From: an uncultured Eubacteriales bacterium
GTDB lineage: Bacteria > Bacillota > Clostridia > Oscillospirales > CAG-272
Direction of reading: 5' to 3'
Length of the DNA stretch: 16,638 bases
Assembly: GCA_900546635.1 (NCBI GenBank)
Contig: URDS01000052.1
Coordinates: 1-16,638, forward strand
Every line of letters starts with the position of its first letter. Within the stretch, counting starts at the first letter, position 1. The position numbers and the translations under genes were made by a program. Shown here piece after piece: positions 14,788-16,638 of this stretch. Below the pieces are notes generated by a model. It was not told the DNA's origin. It was given only the letters and a program-made list of their open reading frames with translations, and did not search any database.

Positions 14788-15210
14788 ATGTTACAAAAAA
14801 TCAAGCATGCGCTGACACTGGCCTGTATACTGTTTACTGTGTCCGTATTTTTACTGTATGCGGCCGGGCTTGCCTTAGTCGGCGCTACCATTACGTTTAC
14901 GCTGGAGGCGCTTGTTCTGCTGTTTGCGCTCTGCGTTCTGATTGCGCTGTGCAGCCGCATTTTACATATCGAATCGCTGTCGCTGCCGATCCGCATTTTA
15001 ATCCACTACATCCTGATCCTTGCATCGGCATTTTTTGTATTCGCTTTCATCGGCGGCTTTGTGCAAAGCGCTGCAAGCGCGCTGATCGCCTTTGTCTGCG
15101 TCACGCTGGTTTATGCCGTATTTGCCGTTATATTTGCGGTGCTTGAACAAAAGAAACGCCGCAGCGCCCAGGATCAAAAAAGCTATCAAAGTATTTTCAA
15201 AAACAAATAA
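14788..15210 (+). CDS. four-helix membrane protein, DUF3021-like
   Basis: Small integral membrane protein of 140 residues with four predicted hydrophobic helices at about 8-31, 38-56, 68-89 and 96-119, ending in a basic, charged tail (QKKRRSAQDQK). The layout, with IRILIHYILIL opening the third helix and a Tyr-containing fourth helix, resembles DUF3021, a Firmicute family of unknown function often found with LytTR regulators; no such regulator is visible here. The frame is open to 14758, but the ATG at 14788 has a GGGGG ribosome binding site and lies downstream of the predicted transcription start. It is separated from the hydrolase gene by 54 bases. Family assignment rests on pattern only. 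Confidence 0.7.
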   Translation: MLQKIKHALTLACILFTVSVFLLYAAGLALVGATITFTLEALVLLFALCVLIALCSRILHIESLSLPIRILIHYILILASAFFVFAFIGGFVQSAASALIAFVCVTLVYAVFAVIFAVLEQKKRRSAQDQKSYQSIFKNK

Positions 15211-15230
15211 TCCAAAAAATCAGGATGTAA

Positions 15231-15264
15231 AAAGACACACTTTTTTGAATAAGCAGGTGTCTTT
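15231..15264 (+). promoter_or_regulatory. hairpin covering the ribosome binding site of the SGNH gene
   Basis: AAAGACAC (15231-15238) pairs perfectly with GTGTCTTT (15257-15264), loop 18 bases, ending right at the ATG. The ribosome binding site AGGTG (15255-15259) is partly inside the stem. A shorter alternative, AAAAAG (15229-15234) with CTTTTT (15240-15245), would compete. There is no U-tract after the stem, so a terminator is unlikely; a translational control element is possible. Confidence 0.45.
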
Positions 15265-16080
15265 ATGCAAAGGCTCGCCTTTACGCTGCGACGAAATATT
15301 GCGGTGTTTATATTGCTTTTGTTTTGCATCTCCGCGGCAAAATACCCAAGACGCCTGTACGATCAACCCGTACAGGCATTTTCTTTCGGATTTTGCCCCG
15401 AAAGCCCAGCGGAAAGCGCATACGCGCCGGCAAATTTGCAAAATCCAACCGACTGCCTTCCTGCAGCCGACGTTTTGCTGCGTGAAACACAGCACGGCGG
15501 CGCTGAATACCTGAACAAAATCATTTTTATCGGCGATTCCCGCACGTACGGTCTCCAGCATTTCGCCATGCTTGAAGGCGGTGCGGAAACAACGCAGGTA
15601 TGGACGCCAAAAGGACGTACAATGTCTGTCTGGGATATGCAAAACCAGCGGATTCTCTATCCCGATACCGGGGCGGAAATGACCTGCGCGGAAGCCGCGG
15701 CGTTAAAACAGCCTGAAATAATTCTCATCTCTCTGGGATTTAACGGCGTTGAAATTGTGGAGAAAAGCTATTTTGTTTCGGAATATGTAAAACTGGTCAC
15801 CTCCATACAAAATGCAAGTCCGCAGACCAAAATCATTCTGCAGTCTATGTTTCCGGTCTGCCGCACTTACAAAAGCGCAAGCAACGCCGCGATACGCGAG
15901 GGGAACAAATGGATCATCGAAACCGCAAAACACTGCGGCGTCAAATATTTAAACACAGAAGAAGCCCTGACAGACGACGAAGGCTATCTGAAAGAAGAAT
16001 ATGCAAGCGACGGCTGCCACCTGACGCCGCTCGGTCTGGATGTCGAACTGAATTATATCTGCACACACAAGTTTGAGTGA
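15265..16080 (+). CDS. secreted or membrane-anchored SGNH/GDSL-type hydrolase
   Basis: SGNH-fold esterase or acyltransferase-like protein of 271 residues. A basic N-terminus and hydrophobic run (residues 11-25) form a signal peptide or anchor, so it acts outside the membrane. Block I is IIFIGDSRTYG (86-96) with the presumed nucleophile Ser92. Block III is the LGFNG region with Asn160. Block V is SDGCHLTPLG (248-257) with Asp249 and His252, giving a complete catalytic set. Substrate is unknown; in Clostridia such proteins often accompany surface-polymer O-acetylation genes and DUF4358 lipoproteins, which fits the neighbour downstream. The start has AGGTG five bases upstream, inside a hairpin. 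Seven cysteines are spread through the chain. Confidence 0.87.
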   Translation: MQRLAFTLRRNIAVFILLLFCISAAKYPRRLYDQPVQAFSFGFCPESPAESAYAPANLQNPTDCLPAADVLLRETQHGGAEYLNKIIFIGDSRTYGLQHFAMLEGGAETTQVWTPKGRTMSVWDMQNQRILYPDTGAEMTCAEAAALKQPEIILISLGFNGVEIVEKSYFVSEYVKLVTSIQNASPQTKIILQSMFPVCRTYKSASNAAIREGNKWIIETAKHCGVKYLNTEEALTDDEGYLKEEYASDGCHLTPLGLDVELNYICTHKFE

Positions 16081-16088
16081 GGCTGTTT

Positions 16089-16556
16089 ATGCGTAAATTT
16101 ATTTTGTTTTTTCTGACACTGCTCATGCTGCTCCCCTCCTGTACAAAGATTCGCGATGACATTCCGATACAGCTTTTGGCGCAAAGTGTCGGAGAAGAAA
16201 TAAAGGGATTTGAAAATATGGCGCAAGCCAGCCGGGATTATCTTGAATACTGTATGGGCGATCTAGAACCGTTTGAAGAATATATCGTCCTGTATCCGTT
16301 TGCGGGAACCGAGTACAACGAAATCGGCATATTTAAAATACGCGCAGACGCAAATAAAGAAGACGCGCAGGCCAGCCTTCAAAACTATCTGACTTTCAAA
16401 CGCAAGAACTGGGATACCCGTTACAAGGACGATGAATTTGCAAAAATCGAAAACGCATCCATCACATCGTGCGGACGATACATCCTGTACGCCATTTTGG
16501 ACGAGGCGGAACGCATCGCCGTCTCCAAACGGTTTCGGGCGGAGATCAAAAAATGA
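16089..16556 (+). CDS. DUF4358-family lipoprotein
   Basis: Probable lipoprotein of 155 residues. The hydrophobic signal (residues 4-15) ends in LPSC with the lipid-attachment cysteine at 18; proline at the -2 position is slightly unusual. The mature part matches the DUF4358 pattern: FEEYIVLYPFAG (62-73), the strand pair EIGIFKIRAD (78-87), a helix with DAQASLQNYLTFKRKNW, then KIENASITSCGRYILYAILD (119-138). Its biochemical role is unknown. The frame opens with a GTG at 16077 that overlaps the hydrolase stop. The ATG at 16089 with GTGAGG six bases upstream is the better start. Tight spacing to the hydrolase implies one transcript and a shared job at the cell surface. Confidence 0.75.
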   Translation: MRKFILFFLTLLMLLPSCTKIRDDIPIQLLAQSVGEEIKGFENMAQASRDYLEYCMGDLEPFEEYIVLYPFAGTEYNEIGIFKIRADANKEDAQASLQNYLTFKRKNWDTRYKDDEFAKIENASITSCGRYILYAILDEAERIAVSKRFRAEIKK

Positions 16557-16576
16557 GCGGGAGTTCCCGCTCATTT
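16551..16576 (+). terminator. strong hairpin overlapping the lipoprotein stop codon
   Basis: AAATGAGCGGG pairs perfectly with CCCGCTCATTT (11 base pairs, loop AGTT). The TGA stop lies in the left arm. The 3' side has only a short TTT followed by GAGC, so it is not a textbook intrinsic terminator; it may terminate weakly, stabilise the 3' end of the message, or act in the other direction, where AAAT and TTT are also short. Confidence 0.55.
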
Positions 16577-16583
16577 GAGCTTA

Positions 16584-16612
16584 TCGATAAAGATAAGAAT
16601 TGCAAATACAAT
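16584..16612 (+). promoter_or_regulatory. possible weak promoter before the right-edge gene
   Basis: TCGATA (16584-16589), a 17-base spacer and TACAAT (16607-16612) form a moderate sigma-A match after the hairpin and before a possible start codon at 16630. The -35 is poor, so this is tentative. Confidence 0.3.
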
Positions 16613-16629
16613 ACGTTTACAAGGCGGAC

Positions 16630-16638
16630 ATGCGCCGC
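16630..16638 (+). CDS. possible start of a further gene, cut by the right edge
   Basis: ATG CGC CGC at the edge is preceded by AAGGCGG at four-base spacing, a plausible ribosome binding site. Only three codons are visible, so nothing can be said of the product. Confidence 0.3.

Noticed and set aside
1..16638. CRISPR array, toxin-antitoxin pair, defence island or prophage
   Set aside because: No spaced direct repeats, no such gene families and nearly continuous housekeeping genes were seen, so no undescribed defence-type system is supported.

Overview
The window looks like Firmicutes (Clostridia), most likely a contig from an uncultivated gut-type lineage. The evidence is gene content and order (nusB–xseA–xseB–ispA–tlyA–nadK–argR–recN and murB–whiA–dnaE–pfkA), consensus sigma-A promoter elements, strong GGAGG-type ribosome binding sites, and protein families (WhiA, DnaE1-type Pol III alpha, DUF3021, DUF4358) typical of that class. 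No rRNA, tRNA, CRISPR array, insertion sequence or phage gene is visible, and no gene-free stretch exceeds about 155 bases.

Layout. About 14.6 kb reads leftward on the minus strand. A near-perfect sigma-A promoter at 14629-14657 precedes nusB, then a TsaD/Kae1-like (M22) paralogue, xseA, xseB, ispA, tlyA, nadK, argR, recN, tyrS, murB, whiA, dnaE and the 5' part of pfkA, which runs off the left edge. Junctions from nusB to recN are start/stop overlaps, direct abutments or gaps of about 25 bases or less, and no strong terminator was seen, so much of this is probably one transcriptional unit. Functions are housekeeping: antitermination, exonuclease VII, farnesyl-PP synthesis, rRNA methylation, NADP synthesis, arginine regulation, double-strand-break repair, tyrosyl-tRNA charging, peptidoglycan precursor synthesis, division/sporulation-type regulation, replication and glycolysis.

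The right-hand 1.9 kb (14.7-16.6 kb) reads rightward and forms an accessory, envelope-oriented group: a small four-helix membrane protein (DUF3021-like), a secreted or membrane-anchored SGNH/GDSL hydrolase and a DUF4358 lipoprotein. A sigma-A promoter with an inverted repeat over its -35 precedes the group, and a strong hairpin follows it. A further gene may start at the right edge.

The most notable anomaly is inside dnaE. From about position 1800 to the left edge (last ~455 codons of dnaE plus pfkA) base composition and protein style change abruptly. The right side is CG-rich; the left side is more AT-rich and resembles Lachnospiraceae. The reading frame stays intact across a highly conserved stretch. 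This is either a homologous-recombination mosaic of an essential replicase gene or a chimeric join between two syntenic genomes in a metagenome assembly. The sequence alone cannot decide, and an artefact must be excluded first. I found no convincing wholly new multi-gene system; the best biological leads are the operator-like repeat and the envelope gene trio at the right end.
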